DNA of 64,000 bases, from contig NC_089183.1 of the NCBI RefSeq assembly GCF_947507565.1, positions 1 to 64,000 on the forward strand, in the 5' to 3' direction. The notes beneath the pieces were generated by a model. It was not told the DNA's origin, ran no database searches, and saw only the letters and a program-made list of their open reading frames with translations. The position numbers and the translations under genes are program-made. Below are positions 25,103-42,496 of this stretch, piece after piece. Position 1 is the stretch's first letter, and the number at the start of each line of letters is the position of its first letter. The stretch comes from Oscarella lobularis. Lineage: Eukaryota > Porifera > Homoscleromorpha > Homosclerophorida > Oscarellidae.

Positions 25103-25959
25103 TTAGTGTCTTCCCAGTATATTTTCAACGAGATCTGCCAATGGCGACAGATCCTTAGAATCGAGCAATTCAAATTCATTTGAAAAAAAGATGAAATGAG
25201 TAAAGAGAGTATTGAGATGTTTGCACAGATGCAAATCGATTATATCTTGATAATGATGCTGATACACGTGGCTACCCACGTGGAATAACCAACGATAAAT
25301 TTTCCTTATTGACGTCACAAAATGAGACGGAAAATCTTGACCTAATTAAATAAAAAATGAGAAAAAGAGGATGAATGTATTTAATTATTTGAGACTTGCC
25401 AAATTTGGTTGGAAAAAGAGATTCATCTTGCAATTGTTTTTGACACGTTGTCATGATAAGATCAACGTATTGAGGAGCAGATAATTTCACTTTCTTGTGC
25501 TTATCATCATGCCAAGTATAAACACTAAAATTATTAATTAAAGAAAGAGAAATAATTAATAAATATCTACGTAGATCCTGCTGTCATTAGAGGACATGAA
25601 ACGGGAGTGCACATTTCCGATATAGCACCATAAATAAGATTGAAATGATTAAAATAGGCCAACGCTAAAAATATACGTATTAATTAATTAAAATAAACAA
25701 GCCCCGCCCACTTTTTACTTTGCGACGCAATCCACTCGTTTTTATCCGTTCCAGGTGGAAGTAAGACCATTTGACGAAGATCTCCATCGACAATGTGAGA
25801 ATCGATGTATTGTGGATCGAGAAAGAGTTTCTTATCGTCCGACGTCGCTGTAGCCGATGCAGAAGCACCTGTCGACTTTCGTTTGCCTTTTCTAAAGATC
25901 TACGTTCAATGGAAGCGCACTGCGAGTGGCTTTTTCTACCCAATGAACCAGTCGACCAT
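25103..25959 (-). CDS. MOB2: MOB kinase activator 2 (MOB2)
   Basis: MOB-family adaptor that binds NDR/LATS-type kinases and links them to Hippo-like and morphogenesis signalling. The start MVDWFIG resembles the MDWLMGK start of MOB2. The next exon has LFLDPQYIDSHIVDGDLRQM and LPPGTDKNEWIASQ. Later exons: NLIYGAISEMCTSPVSCPLM with Cys residues of the zinc site, VYTWHDDKHKKVKLSAPQYVD, DESLFPTKFGQDFPSHFVTS, RWLFHVGSHVYQHHY with the zinc His pair, HLNTLFTHFIFFSNEFELLD. HxxxHxY and the FHV...LNTLxxHFI pattern favour MOB2 over MOB1 or MOB3. The FPTKFG|QDFPSHF join needs a GC donor (TTTG|GCAAGT, intron 25342-25399, 58 bp). Head to head with the polymerase delta gene, 97 bp between starts. Confidence 0.92.
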
Positions 25960-26056
25960 CTTTTGTGATAATGCGCGCAACTCTACGCAGTTTCGCGCTG
26001 CGTTGAGCGCGCGTTACTCTATTTTCGCGCGCCGCGCGGCAACACGACGCGGAGAA

Positions 26057-30432
<4,376 letters not shown>

Positions 30433-30945
30433 CGACTGGAAGAAGAAAAACTCTCCTAATTCCCTTCCCTTACTCTCGCTCTCTCCATCGCGTTACCGAG
30501 ACGCTTTTCTCACTCAAGCTCTTGTTGTTGTTCTTGAAAACGAGCCAAGTATTGCGTGTATCACGTGCAAAACATGCATTCAGTCCCTTCGATCGACGAC
30601 ATGAAAATGGCTTTATTACACTAGAAACTGATACCGATACCCTATCGTATAAAAAACGCTAGAAAAAGCGGCGCCGCGCCGCGAGACGACGGCGACGGCG
30701 ACGGCGCCACGTGTTCCTTCAGCCGGGAATTAGTGACGACAATGACGACAATAAGTTCCGTATAGGCGATAGAGAGGAGAGAGGTACTGTTCCATAAGGG
30801 CGATAAGAAATAGAGAGCAGTTGCGGCATATGTGTGTGCGTGCATCTAAAAGCGGCAGCGGCAAGGAAACAGAGCGGAATTGAATTCCGTGAGGGAAGGG
30901 GAGACATCCTGGAAAGGGAAATCGTTTCAATCGCGCGGTTTGCGT
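30433..30945. other. Intergenic between convergent genes
   Basis: 3' flanks of POLD1 and of the minus-strand ETS gene. No gene or RNA recognised. A short GC-rich stretch GGCGACGGCGACGGCG lies near 30690. Confidence 0.6.
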
Positions 30946-32802
30946 TCAATCGACGTCGCTCAGTCCTTTTCTTAGTCGTCGTCGTCTCGTATTCTTCTGA
31001 TTCTGTCGTTTTTTCGTGGTCTTGGCCGTTGCGGCGGCGACGACGGTAATCGATTTGAGGGCTTGAGTCGACGCTTTGGCTGCTGCGATGGCTGAAGCAG
31101 CGTACTTTTGACGAGCCGATTGGGAGAACTTATAGACGAGTCTCCCTGGAACTTTCTCGAAAATTCCCTTACCGTAGTAATAGCGCATGGCCCGACTCAT
31201 TTTGTCGTAATTCATGTTGCTCCGGTTCTTGTACGAACCCCAAAGTCGAGCCGCCGCGTCCGAGCAGAAGATTTTGAAGACGCCTTCGTCTTTGTTTCGC
31301 CATCCGATGACGCTGCGCCTCTTCGGATCGTCGAGCAACATCATCAGAAATTCCCACAATTGAGGAGAATGAGCCGAATGAATAGGTCGACTTCCTGAAA
31401 ATGAAAAGTATACTCACGGGACTCCATATCTCGATTCGATCTCTCTCTCACCGCCACTAAAATCTTTGATCACTTTACTTGTTGCTCTTTCTTGTGTTGG
31501 ACTATATTGATGATCGCTGTCGTCGCTGTCCTCTTCTTCTTCTTCTTCTTCTTCTTCGTCTTCGTCTTCGCTGCTTGTCATACTGCATTGGCTTTTATCG
31601 TCGTCCATTTCTTGCTTCGTTTCTCTGACGGCAGCGCTTCCGGCGGAACTGTGAGTCGCGTCTAACAACGGGGGTACAGAGTACGCGGAAAAGTCCGTGA
31701 ATATCAATAAAACAAACATATAACGTTTCTTGCCTTTCGATTGGGAAGAGCGTCGAAACAAATACGGCCTAGTAGTGTTCGGCTGTGCGGCGACGGCGGC
31801 GGCAGCGGATGATGAAGACTCACATGGTTTTGGTACGTCCTTTTCTTCGGGTGTGGCCGCCGTTTTTCGCTCCGCCGGCATTTGCACTAGAATGCCCGAA
31901 GCGCTACTTTCCCCCGCTAGCCGCCCTGTCGATTGATCCGGATAAAAATTCTTCTCAACCTTGATTGGTTTCTGTGAAATTTTCGCAGCGAACACTCCGT
32001 CCGCCTCAACCGTTTCGACAACAAACGGTAGCGATTGCTGCCGTGTTATGAGAGGCGGTGGATCCCGGGAAGCAAGAGTCGCTAGCAGCGGCTGTTCAAA
32101 CAACTCACGGTACATCGAAGTGGGCTGATGATAGTGAGAGTAGTCCGGCAATTGTTCTGAAGAAAAACCGTAAAAAGAATTGGAAGATCGACGAAGAGGC
32201 GGGGGCGGCGGATAAAAGGTTCCAGTTGTGGTCACCGCAGTCGAACTGCAGCCCGTGGAGTTGCTTATTTGAAGCGACGGTTGCGCTGCAGCAACGAACC
32301 AATATTAGCTGCTTCATATCGCGGCTTTAGGCCAGGGGTCCTTACAATTTGTCGGTGAACCAGAATAACCTTCATCAGTTGTCATGGAGCTTCGAGATCC
32401 TCCTAGCCCTCCGACTATAGTAAACCATAACAATCGCACCCGCGCCTCTCCTATATTTCTGACCGTATAAAGCGGACGACGGAAAGTGTTGAATAGGAAC
32501 GCAGAACTGAAAATCAAGCTCGTTTTGCAGAGCGTCCGCAGGATCTCCAGCATTCTCATAATAATCTTCCGGTTGTGGCGGCGGCGGCCAGCTTTGGCTT
32601 GAATCGCCACCGCCAACACTAAAATAGAATCTACATGATAGAGGAACAAAGACGTCTCTTTCTCAGTGTCACACTTTTCTCTTGATAACAACGGTGGAAT
32701 CGAATCTAAAACGAAAGTGATTAGACCACGTATCCGGCCGGATTAGAAACGACGACTCCGCTGACCGCTCAAACAGTGCCAATCAATAGGATCCAAATTC
32801 AT
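30946..32802 (-). CDS. ETS-family transcription factor (ETS-A)
   Basis: DNA-binding transcription factor. The ETS domain lies in the last two exons (about 31398-31110): HSPQLWEFLMMLLDD, VIGWRNKDEGVFKIF, AARLWGSYKNRSNMNYDKMSRAMRYYYGKGIFEKVPGRLVYKF (three stretches). It keeps all three Trp and the RAMRYYY recognition helix. The N-terminal part starts MNLDPIDWHCL, reaches a low-complexity Pro region (FYPPPPPLRRSS), then a Ser/Glu-rich acidic stretch just before the ETS domain (SSEDEDEEEEEEEEEDSDD). No PNT domain is visible. The RYYYGK motif is shared with the two ETS genes at 46 kb and 56 kb. Subfamily uncertain; ELF-like is the closest impression. Confidence 0.88.
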
Positions 32803-34891
32803 GTCATTCTCTTGTATCAATTGACCGAGCTAAAGAAAAAAGAAAAACCGTGTCTCGTTGTTTACCACGAGACTGCATGGAGACTGACGTCTATATATAA
32901 CGTGCACAATCGAATTAAAACCCTACGCAGGCCATGGAACCAGGGCGTTGGCCCTTCAAACTCACTTCCATGGCACTCAACCGAAACTAGTCGACCGACA
33001 ATAGCAAAGTCCAAACTCGACCAGGCGACCTTTTTCGTTTTAGTCATTGTATCGAACGAGAACAAGATTCAAGGAGCGCGATCGAACTCTCTTCCCGTCA
33101 TAAGGCTGCAAAGTTTTGGCATGGCCTCGACCGTTTTCTTCGCGTTTAATCGCTGCGGCTTTCGCCAACGTCATAGATCATGCGTGCTTGGTTCTTATCG
33201 ACCCCCGCTCCCCATATGTATGAGACCCTCGCGGTGCTCTCCCCCCGCATCTTAGTCGATCGTTTCGAATTGCACACGCCAATCTGGGCTATTTTCCACG
33301 AGAAAATGAGTTTTAGAGCATCAGGCAAAGCCAGTTTCGGTGAAGCCCACGTGAAAGAAAAGGATCACGCGGCGATCCATCCACGCCAGAGATAAGTAAT
33401 ACTCACCGTCGCCTGCGTGAATCCTGCAGCGCCGCTTGGTCTCAGCTCCGCATAAGATAGCTCCGCCATGTGTCCAATGACACCTTGTTTTCTCGCCACT
33501 CACTGCGCCTTGTCTTGTTTGTAAGGAAAGAGGCGTTAGAAACGAAGGACGTATAAAATACGACGACGTCCGCCTACCGACTACCGTTGCGTTCTCTTCA
33601 CTCGCGTCTCGGAGCCGTGTCCCTAGAGGCGTCAACTGCTCGTTTTTCTTTACTCTGTGACGGCTGACTCTGATCATGCGCTTTAGCCAATGCATAAACT
33701 AAGTAAGGTTATCATTCATGCCATGGAAAAACACTGGAGGAGGGAACACGCCCACAAGCCGGAAAAAAGGAGCCTCGCATCGTAAAAGTCGCCTCCTCGA
33801 TATCTTTTTGCCTACCTTTACTCCCGCACAGTAGAATTCGTCCTGCGTTTGGCCCTTTTGCAACTGGTAGAGTGCTCGGAAGGGTCCAGATGGTGGGAAA
33901 GAACAATAGAACACGGCAAGGAAGTGGGCGTTGGGGGAGGAAACGCGCTCGCACTTCATTGGTGCGCAGTCTAATGCATTTACGTTTGCCAGACGTTGAT
34001 GCATTCCGACTGAATTTGCGGAGAAATATGAAAGAGGCAAGTGCGTAACACGTACTCTATTGTCACGTTCCTAAAAATGAGATCACATAATCGCGGGCCG
34101 CGCCGAATCATATAGGACTGTGCAACTTTTATGACACGGCGAATCAAAGATTTGCTACAGGTAGCTTTGCTCTCACTGCGCGGCTCGTGCACGCTTTTCG
34201 TGCGCACACGTGAGCGTTACTCGCAGCGCGCCCGGCCCACGTACCGCGCGGCCCTATACGCGCGGAAATCCAGCACTGGCCGCTTTCAGCTCGTCATGCA
34301 GTTTTGGCGCGGACATGCGCGATCATGCACGCCCGCGGAAAACGAATTATTAGGTGCCGCCGCCAATAGTGGCATCGCCGACGAAACGCGACGACGCGAC
34401 GACGAAGAACAAGCAAGCGAAACCAAAATAGAGACCGAGAAACGAACCGAGGTTCCCTTCGATCGTTCGCCGCCGAAAACCACCCGAAAAGCGGTCGAAA
34501 ACGAACGCCCGAGCCTCGATCGGCTTCTCGGCGTCTTTGCGCCTCACAAAAATGCGCAGGAACGGACCGAATGGCTCTCTACGTATTTATTTTTCAGGAA
34601 CTGGACGATTCGCTTCATCATCGAAGATTCGGTCAAATCCTAGCCATGATTTGTTACTTTTTCTACACGAAAATCTCTTCAGAGAAGCATCGAACCGATT
34701 GGAAGACATCAAGACGTTGTAGTAAGGTAATCGTGGAAGTGGGGCCTCTTTCGGGGAAACCGTCATCAGAATCTAATGAAGGGAGCCCCCAATGAGAGAG
34801 AAATCACTATAGTGTGCTAGGAAACGTTTCGTAGTTTAGACAACACCCAAATTAACCCCATTTACATAGTTCGTCAAATGGAAAAAAAAGT
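32803..34891. other. Intergenic, 2.1 kb, no supported gene
   Basis: 5' flank of ETS-A and 3' flank of glycogen synthase. A plus-strand frame near 34298-34643 (MQFWRGHARSCTPAEN start) reads plausibly protein-like, and a neighbouring frame gives LHENLFREASNRLEDIKTL, but I cannot join them with a normal-size intron. A small gene here is possible and unproven. Confidence 0.4.
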
Positions 34892-37732
34892 CTAATTTTC
34901 AGCCGCTAGTTTTTGTTCTTTTTCAAATTCCCTATCTTCGATTCCCGCCGCTTCAATAATTTCATTCACTTCGGAAAAAGCCGGGGAATCGGGTCGCGGA
35001 GACGGGGGCTCGGACAGAGGGCGCGGATAATGAAAAGAAACCTCCTATAGAAGAAAAGTCATTTTTTTATAAACGAAAATTAAACATTTACCTGTTCCCC
35101 GTCTATGGGAACCGGTTCCGGGAACGTTTCCGGGTGCAATTTGTGCAGAGCAAGACGCCGAGCATATTTGTAATACTAGTACAAAATTTCATCATTAGAA
35201 AATTAGAAAATTATTTTAATTTGACTTGCCACAATCAGATGATTCCAGTCAAGCATTTCACTGAGTCTTTCCGTCCTATTTCTCTGTATAATTCTCTGCC
35301 TTCTCGTCAATTTGCAAAAGTCATAGAGATACTAACAAACAAAAATGTTAAATTTATTTAATACATTTTCGAATGTCTTACTCCCGTCAATTGATCAATT
35401 GACTCATCCGGGCTCTTAAAGCGTCTGTCCACAATATAGATCCCGTACGAATGAGGAACAGTGATTTGCTGAGCCATAAAACAACCAAATCCAGAAAGAT
35501 TTGTTGTTATAGAAGGAATTCCCATAACAGTGCACTCAGCTTAGAGAAGAAATAAAAATAGATTTTTTATTTCTTATTGATCCCCACCCACCCCTACCTG
35601 GAGTATATCCCCATGGCTCATAATAGGACGGAAAAACGCCCATGTGACATCCGCGTACAAATTCCTCATAATCCATAGCAAATAGAGGATTAGTAGACGA
35701 CAAAAACTCGGGATGAAAAATGACCTTAAATCACATTATATTGATTGATTAATTAATCTATATTATTAATGTTCTTGCCTTGACTCTGTCTGATCTGTGA
35801 TTAAATAATTGGACAGTTCGAATTTGATTGAGTATAGGATCACTGGAATCATCAAGCATGTTGTGAGTCACAACGGGAGGCAAATGAGATTTCTATTCAA
35901 TCATTAAAAATTAAATTGAATTTTTAATTAATTAATTAATTAATTAATTAAACCTGTAATCCGTAAATGCATCGTTTCAATTTAATCATGTCTTTTGACG
36001 TCAAAAGTTCATCTGAATCCGGGATACGCCCCCTTGAAAAATAATTACCCTTCAAATTTTTTGAAAATTTAATAAATACCTCAATGCTTCCTCAAAAATT
36101 CGAGTTCCAACTGAATTTTTAATCTCAGTAACAACCTCACTAAACGTAAATAATTAAATAATTAAAATTCAAGTTTTAGTTGTTAGTTGCCTTAGTTGCT
36201 TAGTAACGGCTTGCCCCTTCAAAGAATCGACGTTAAAACTACTTGTTCTCGCGGGAAAAATCAAAAAAGCAATGACAGTGACGTCAGATTTTTCCTCTTT
36301 CAATTTCTGATTGAGTCTGCACAATGACTCAAGAAACATATCGGCGCCCTTGTTGCGATATTCGTAACGACCCGCTATAAAGAGATAGAGAGTCTTGTCC
36401 AAGTCAAAGTCATAGTGTCTAGAGATTAGATATGTCAATAATTATGAACACGTGTATGTATATACGGGGGTCTAGTACCCGTGAAAGTGACCCCGGACAA
36501 AACTATGAATTTTCTCTTTTGACATTGCGTGAAGATTTTGAAATTCATGCAAAGCGCTAGTTAATTAATGAATTAAATTAATTCTTAATTAATCACTCTT
36601 CATTCCCCAATACCTGAATTTGACCAGATTTAATCCATTAGGAAGAACAACATCTAATCACATACAATAATTACTTAATTAAATTAATTAGATAATTGAG
36701 TTTACCGGGTCTTCGTTTGAGTAAATGTTCGGCTTCGTCAGCTGTAATATGAGAGACTGTCGTAAAAACGTGTGCGCTATTTGCCGCTGCTCTCTCCAAG
36801 CAATAACGATGATAAATTTGCCTATTACCCGCCTCCAAATCGCAATTAAACTAAAACACAGCGATAAGCCTCTTTTTCCCGCTATTTTTATTGATTTCAA
36901 TATACGTGAGGCAAGTTGTTATAGAAATCTGCGCTTCCCGCGCACAAGTATCGCCCGAGGAGCGTTGCGTGCGTCGTAAAAACGGTTGCGACGTCTAAAC
37001 GACGCACGCGAAGAAGAATGGCACCTACGCCGGCCATCCATTCGTGAAAGTGCGCCAAACAACGCGCGTCATCGTTCATACGACATCGTACCTAAGCGAC
37101 GACCATATAAGGTAATATTTTTTCATATCAATTCACCCGGGAATTACTTCTCCTATGAACCACGTGACTAGAAAGCCGAAGAGAATTGCGTCGTTCCCTT
37201 CCTGGTCGTGAGGCGGCGCGCCGATGTGACTTGCCTCCCAAAATTCCTTTTTCCATCCGTCGAGACGCCAGTAGGACGTGTTGAGCGCAAAAAGAACGAC
37301 GTTTGGACTTCCCTCGATAAGCCAACGCCCACTCACGATCTGCCCCCACGTGTTCGAACACGTGAAATTCCGAACGAAGGCAAAAGCAATCACTTACGTC
37401 GACGCCTTGAGCGCGCATCGCTTCAATCGCCTCGCGAATGACGCCCACTTCGCAATCGGCGACTTCGACTTCCGTCTTTACCGAATTTTCGTTGTAGGGC
37501 CCGACGAGACAATAGCAATCGCCCAATTCTTCGCACGTCGCCGCCGCCTTTGTTTTGATCACCGTATAGATGCCTCCCACTGCAATTTCGACGTCGATTC
37601 GAGAAGAAAAATATATCGATCACGTGCGTTACCCTTATTCACGACTTCCCAGGCGATTTCGAAGAGTAGATTAGCACGCGCATCCTCGTTTAAGTCGAGA
37701 CAGCAAAACGAGTTCAATTCCTCGTAGGCCAT
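34892..37732 (-). CDS. GYS: Glycogen synthase (GT3, animal/fungal type)
   Basis: Adds glucose from UDP-glucose to glycogen in the cytosol. The start [20 protein letters not shown] leads [10 protein letters not shown] and [11 protein letters not shown], the UDP-glucose loop. Further exons: [76 protein letters not shown]. The next show [22 protein letters not shown] and [18 protein letters not shown]. Later [17 protein letters not shown] carries the retaining GT active-site region, and [15 protein letters not shown] is the Arg cluster that binds glucose-6-phosphate. The C-terminus has [17 protein letters not shown], the phospho-regulated tail. About 690 residues in about 15 exons, all key blocks intact. 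Confidence 0.95.
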
Positions 37733-37889
37733 TGCTCGAACGAAGTCGAACGGACGCCTTTGTCGATGGGCGTCGTCGAAACTATGCTGGCAAAATGACC
37801 CGGATAAACAATGTCCCGGATATCAGGTACAGTATCTCTTCTCTCGTACACAATCATACACAATCAATACACATGTTTTAATTAATTAC

Positions 37890-40438
37890 TTAAATGCGTT
37901 TTGCAAACGCATTCAAGTTTCCTAATTGGGTAAGTCCTGATTCGATGTGAAATAGGTGCACTTCCACTTGATTTTCAAAAAGTCTGAATTGATAGAGATA
38001 CATACATATAGTACTAATTTTAAAATCATTATTTTTTCTTTACTTTGAATTTGAAGGATTAATTTCCTCTAATTTAATTTGACGCACGCTTTCTTCTAAT
38101 CCTTTCAATTCGCTCGAATCAATCGTTGATTTCTCTCCCAAATGCTAATTAAATAAATGGCTACGTTCCCATTAAGTAATTAATTAATTAACCTTGAATT
38201 GGTACAAAACTGACGTCAGATTTGATATCAGTTTCAATAGATGCTCATCCGTGACGCGATCTCCACCACTGAAACAATAATTATCACTAATTAAAAAATA
38301 TTGATTCTTATGACTAACTCGTCTCCAACGTTCAAACTCTGTATCAATTCTTTGGCGTCTTGTTTACTCGTTTCTCTCACAGTACCCACACTTTGAAATT
38401 CACTTTCAGCCCCATTTTCCCTCCCATCAAACTATGAAGAAGACTCTATAGAAGTAGCCACGCCCCCACGCCCCTGCCTAACAAACCTTTCTCATATGTT
38501 CGTCTATGTCTTGGAGATTCGTTTTCAATTCCTATAAAAACTAGATAGAGACTATGAAAGTCAATAAATAAATAAATAGTCTTGCCCTGTTTAATTTGTC
38601 CAATAGTAAAACTATTGATGCACACTGTCCTTGTAACTCGGGTGGAATTGGCTCTCCAAACGAAGACTATAACAACAAAAGTTTCATTAATTAATTATTT
38701 AATTATTAAGAATATATACACTAACCAGCTTTTCTGCCTGCGTATTCATTTCAGTGAGACGCTGAACGTTGTCTTTCTTTATAGAAAGAATTTTTGACAG
38801 TTGAATCTGCCACCACAAGAAAAGCAATAAAAGCCAATACTAATTAATATAATTATATATACCACAAGTCTGAGAAAACGAATAGGAAATCCTCCCAGAG
38901 TATCTCCATCTAGAAAAAGCCCTTATCCCCTCCCCCCTTTACACGTTCTTATCAACCATACTTCCAGATCTAAATCATAAATATTTATTTAATTATTGAC
39001 TAATATTCATGTGTACCCAAGTGATGCAGCCCCGCCCATAATAGGATCACTTCGAAGTAGAACACTTTGAGAAGATACGGGCGTCGAAATGCGCCTTCAA
39101 AATTATTAAGCTTAATTATATTGAATTCTTTAATTCAATTAAATTACACGGGAGGAGGTAGTGATGATATATTGGATGCCCATGATAATCCCCGTCTCTG
39201 GTGTTGCAAAAACGAGGAAATTGGCAACATTTCCTGAGGATTGCAACTCTGAGAATTCATCAATACATAAGATAATTATATAGAATTTTTTGATATTCAT
39301 TAAATTGTACCATGACGTCAATATCTGAAACCCAGCACGATTCAATTCCAGGTTGAAGAAAATTAATGTGATACTGGCCCTTTGTGAGATCAACTGCTTC
39401 AATTTGTCCCGTATAAAGACGCCCGTATTTTTCAGAGTGAAGAAAGGCTATGTTCATCAATAATTAAATTAAATTAAATTAAATTAATTATTTAATTAAA
39501 ACCTGTCACTGTCGTTCCGAGAATGAGAGGTGGAGGAATTTCTTGGGGAATATCTTTAAAATGACTCCAATCCACTTCACTTATCTAATAAATAAATAAA
39601 TAAATATTAATATTTTAATTGAATTTTCTTCTTCTACCTCTCTTCTCTGTAGTAATCTGATCTTGGCCCTTTGCCTATTCAAAGCGTGGCGTTCTTCATC
39701 AAAAAACAAGGTAGAACATCTATGAGAAAATCAAATAGGAATAGGAATAGAAGTGATATTGATGTGACCACGCCCACCTGCGTGGTTTTCCCATTAGTCG
39801 ACGAATCTGAGCCCACTGGCATCGCGTCAATTTTCTCGTCTTATAATGATAAAAATCAATATTGAATTTAATTATATTAGGGCCAAAAACCTGTAAAGCA
39901 GGAAATGCTTCCTTGAGATATAAGCGAAAGTCTCCCTCACCACCAAAGATAGCTCTAATTCAATTAATAAAAAATTAGACTCCCGTATGTAGACTTTCTC
40001 TCACTGATCAATGTCCGAATAGAACCATTCACAGCAACACCATAGATATGCTTTTGGTAAACTTAGAATATTTCTAAGTTTGCTTCCCACGGCAGCAACT
40101 GCCTTCGAAGGACTCGATAGAGCCTGTTTCTAAGGTGTACGTTTGTCACGTGATCAATTCGACCAATCATTTTCATTCTCTAACTTGGGCCTGCGCTCGC
40201 GCCGAACGGCGAACAGATGGGGAGCTTTTCGACGTCTTGGGAACCGAATAAGGCTAGTGACGTTTAGTAGAATCCACTTTTGTCTGGAAATTGGTCGATT
40301 TTTACCTCGAATTCGTCGTCGTCTTCGGGAGAAACGAAATCCGCTATAAGACGACGATTTCGCTTCCGAGTTCTCTTACTCTAAAGCGTAGATCATTTTA
40401 GACTTTCGCGTAAATACGAAAAAGTGTCTGTGTCTCAT
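37890..40438 (-). CDS. LIN9: LIN9, DREAM/MuvB core subunit
   Basis: Core subunit of the MuvB complex, which controls cell-cycle genes with E2F/Rb-like or B-Myb partners. The DIRP domain reads LRNILSLPKAYLWCCCEWF YSDID, GEGDFRLYLKEAFPAL, CFFDEERHALNRQRAKIR, LLQRREV. The Tudor-like part reads IPPPLILGTTVTG and GRLYTGQIEAVDLTKGQYHINF. The coiled coil reads LSKILSIKKDNVQRLTEMN and ELQGQCASIVLLLDKLN. The C-terminus is LFENQVEVHLFHIESGLTQ LGNLNAFAKRI, as in human LIN9. The N-terminal exons before DIRP (KRTRKRNRRLIADFVSPEDD; KTSKSSPSVRRSARAQ) fit the family's basic leader. The start ATG at 40438 is tentative because it needs a first exon of only about seven codons. Head to head with caprin. Confidence 0.9.
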
Positions 40439-40693
40439 CTCACTTCGAGTATAGGTGAACGCGACATTGTTTGGTTTGTCCTTCTAACGCACGCTAGTAG
40501 TCGTAGAATCTCACGTGAGTGTACAAGTCATTTCATTACGCGCGTAAAAAAAATTCTAACCGTCAACAATAAAAGTAGTGCGATTCAAACGTAAGAAGCA
40601 ATGAACGTTATTATTCGAAGAAGCGTACATTGGTGACGCGTACACGTGTAGTTGGCGCATGCGTACAACAGTCGCGTACTCGTGCACAGCAAA

Positions 40694-42477
40694 ATGCCAT
40701 CAGCGAACAAAACGCAAGCGGCGGCGGCGGCGTCAGCGGAAGGAAACGATCCCGCCGCTCTCGTCGCCTCCATCATGGAGAAAAAGATACGAAATTTCGA
40801 AAAGAAACGAGTGGGTTCCCACATTGGGACGATTCGTCGATCGATCGAACGTCAAATCTCCTTCATTTAGGTGAAACTACTCGATCTAAAGCAGCGAAAA
40901 GACGAAGGAAAGGAACTCGATAAAGATCAGCTAGTAAAACGATGTCGAAAACGAAGAGAAAAAGACAATACGATATAAAAAACTTTAGGAAGCTCTCGGT
41001 CGAATGCACACAACCGAATGTCTTCTCGATTTCGCCAAGGAACTTCAAAAACAATTCGCCCAAGTCGCCGTCGAAGCGCAAAAAGTTTCGAAAAGAAAAG
41101 CGCACGCCGATCGAATCGTTCAAGAGGGACAAAGGGAAAAGTCGCAAAGAGACGCAATTGATACGCTCTTGCGTCTCAAGGCGACACTCGATCATTTGGA
41201 CGAAGACAATCGACACGATTTCTTGAATGGAATCAATGGAGCGAGAGTAAGAAGAAGAAAAATAATATAATCAATTTAATTAAAAATAATCTATTTCTTT
41301 AGTTGGTTAGTCAGAAAGAATTTGAACAAATTGACGATTTTTTGGGTAAAGTGAACGTGTCCTTGGATCGAGATGATATTGCATCCTGGTAATTAATTAA
41401 TTTAATTAATTAATGAAATTAAATTAACTAATTAATTCTAGTGCCGTTGATGAACAAGTTGAAGAGGCGTCTCATCACATCTATCTTTATCTTCATCGAA
41501 GTAAAAAGGAAGTCGTGGGAACAACATGTGAAATAATTAATTTACGTCATCATCATCATCATCATCATTAGTATTATTTTTAGATAATGATTTGAGAGAT
41601 TTAATTGAAAGTATCTTGTCATGTGACTTCTTTAAACCGTCAACCATCCGGGAACCGTCAGAGGAACCATCTCAAAGAAGCCAATCAGAAGAAAGGGGAC
41701 CACAGACTCAACAACGCAGAGAAGTAATTTAATTACCCTTTCTCCATTTCATATCTATCTATCTATAATAGAGTTATTGATTTTAGGTATCTGTTGACGT
41801 TGACGTTCCCTCCTTTCAATCAAGACTTTCTCCCATGATGGAAGCTTCCATGGCAACGGGAAGCATCCCGGATGAAGGCTTGGCTTCACCTCCTTCAACA
41901 TTGGAAACTCCTGATGAATTCGACTTTTTTCACCAATCAGAAATCAATCGTAATTATTAACAAATTTATTTTTAATTAATTAATTTTTTTAATTGTAGCT
42001 CCAATGCCTTCTTCAACTGAATCCCCCAACGTTCCTCCCACACTGACAGAAAACGAAAGCAGCCAAACAAAAGCTTCTGAATCAGAATTTCAACAACATC
42101 CATATCAATCATTATCATCATCAAGAGGAGAAGGAGGAGGAGGAGGATCAGGTTATGGTGGCCGTCCATACCGTGGTCGAGGTGGGCGTGGCTTTAGAGG
42201 ACGCGGTGGAGGCTATAGAAATTACGATCGAGATTGGAATGAGCAAAGCAGAGGAGGGGGAGGATACAGAGGAAGAGGTGGGCGTGGCGGAGGTAAATCA
42301 ATACGTCTTTAAAGAACACGTGACTTCAGAAAGAAATACTTTTAATAATTAGGCCGTGGTTACTATCGTGGCGGAAATTATCGCGGCGGCGGTGGAAGCG
42401 AATATCGTGGAGGTGAGAAACGCTATCGCGGCGGCGGCGGCGGCGGCGGCGGCGAAAGCAGTGGAAGAAGCGAATAA
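40694..42477 (+). CDS. CAPRIN: Caprin-family RNA-binding protein
   Basis: Caprins bind RNA and G3BP/FMR-type partners in RNA granules. The start is MPSANKTQAAAAASAEGNDP. The conserved homology region follows over several exons: IMEKKIRNFEKKR, KLLDLKQRKDEGKELDKDQ, LLDFAKELQKQFAQVAVEAQ, RLKATLDHLDEDNRHDFLNG, SQKEFEQIDDFLGKVN, and EVVGTTYNDLRDLIE. The middle is Ser/Pro/Glu-rich, and the C-terminus is an RGG/GYR region (GGRGFRGRGGGYRNYDRDW, GGYRGRGGRGG) ending SGRSE. The order matches caprin-1. The stop lies 19 bp from the ETFRF1 stop on the other strand, so 3' ends must overlap or abut. Confidence 0.92.
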
Positions 42478-42496
42478 TATTCGTTTTGCTAACGCG

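Noticed and set aside
34131-34643. 170-codon plus-strand frame that looks partly protein-like
   Set aside because: Downstream protein-like segments are in other frames and would need introns of 12-16 bp. Not listed as a gene without transcript evidence.
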